From Gammaproteobacteria bacterium UBA3498 (lineage in GTDB: Bacteria > Pseudomonadota > Gammaproteobacteria > Pseudomonadales > Pseudohongiellaceae): a stretch of 14,450 bases of DNA. The DNA is taken from NCBI GenBank assembly GCA_002377605.1, contig DFQD01000137.1, positions 2,448 to 16,897 on the forward strand, read 5' to 3'. Shown here piece after piece: positions 14,446-14,450 of this stretch; the first letter of the stretch is position 1; every line of letters begins with the position of its first letter. The notes beneath the pieces were generated by a model. The model was not told where the DNA came from and did not search any database. It worked only from the letters and a program-made list of their open reading frames with translations. The translations under genes and the position numbers were made by a program.

Positions 14446-14450
14446 AAAAA

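Noticed and set aside
1..14450. Mobile element, CRISPR array or defence system
   Set aside because: No transposase, integrase, spaced repeats, or toxin/defence domains found; Lhr is a repair helicase here without defence partners.

Overview
The window reads as ordinary chromosome of a gammaproteobacterium, probably a marine or environmental relative of the Pseudomonadales/Cellvibrionales. The reasons are an rppH-ptsP pair with a HAD-IB phosphatase gene divergent from it (the same neighbourhood I recall from Pseudomonas), a family B DNA polymerase II, a GcvR-type double-ACT protein, a full-length Lhr helicase and a short SutA-like protein. Base composition is moderately AT-rich by eye and looks even throughout. 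I see no insertion sequence, integrase, phage gene, CRISPR array, tRNA or rRNA gene.

Layout. At the left edge, rppH (mRNA 5' pyrophosphohydrolase) and the first 44 codons of ptsP (nitrogen PTS enzyme I) run leftwards. Divergent from them, a HAD-IB phosphatase and an imelysin-like lipoprotein (GxHxxE motif) form a rightward pair that ends convergently, with overlapping stop codons, against gcvR. gcvR lies 2 nt after polB in a leftward unit. A Tat-exported sulfite-oxidase-family molybdoenzyme sits upstream of polB on the same strand, separated by a 76-nt gap that holds a long inverted repeat. Further right is an SlyD-type FKBP isomerase (leftward), divergent from a small SutA-like gene (rightward). 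That small gene converges on a TraB/GumN-family secreted protein across a strong two-way terminator. A DUF6164-like membrane protein diverges from the TraB gene over an operator-like dyad. The right third is one 1493-codon lhr gene on the minus strand.

The stretch that coding genes do not explain is about 9700-9950, between the DUF6164-like gene and lhr. It carries an extended -10 promoter, a closing helix joining its two ends, a long bulged hairpin (17 pairs with one bulge), a small hairpin and a strong intrinsic terminator with a UUCG-type loop. Together these suggest an independently transcribed structured RNA of about 230 nt on the plus strand. It also holds a 13-nt perfect complement of the conserved 16S rRNA 3' tail with no usable start codon behind it, and a helix arm that can pair in two mutually exclusive ways just before the terminator. 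I do not recognise it as a known RNA family; it is the best candidate here for something undescribed.

Functionally the window is a mix of housekeeping genes: RNA 5'-end processing and nitrogen PTS, DNA repair/translesion synthesis (polB, lhr), protein folding (slyD), envelope proteins (imelysin lipoprotein, TraB-like protein, molybdoenzyme) and small regulators. No single pathway links them all.
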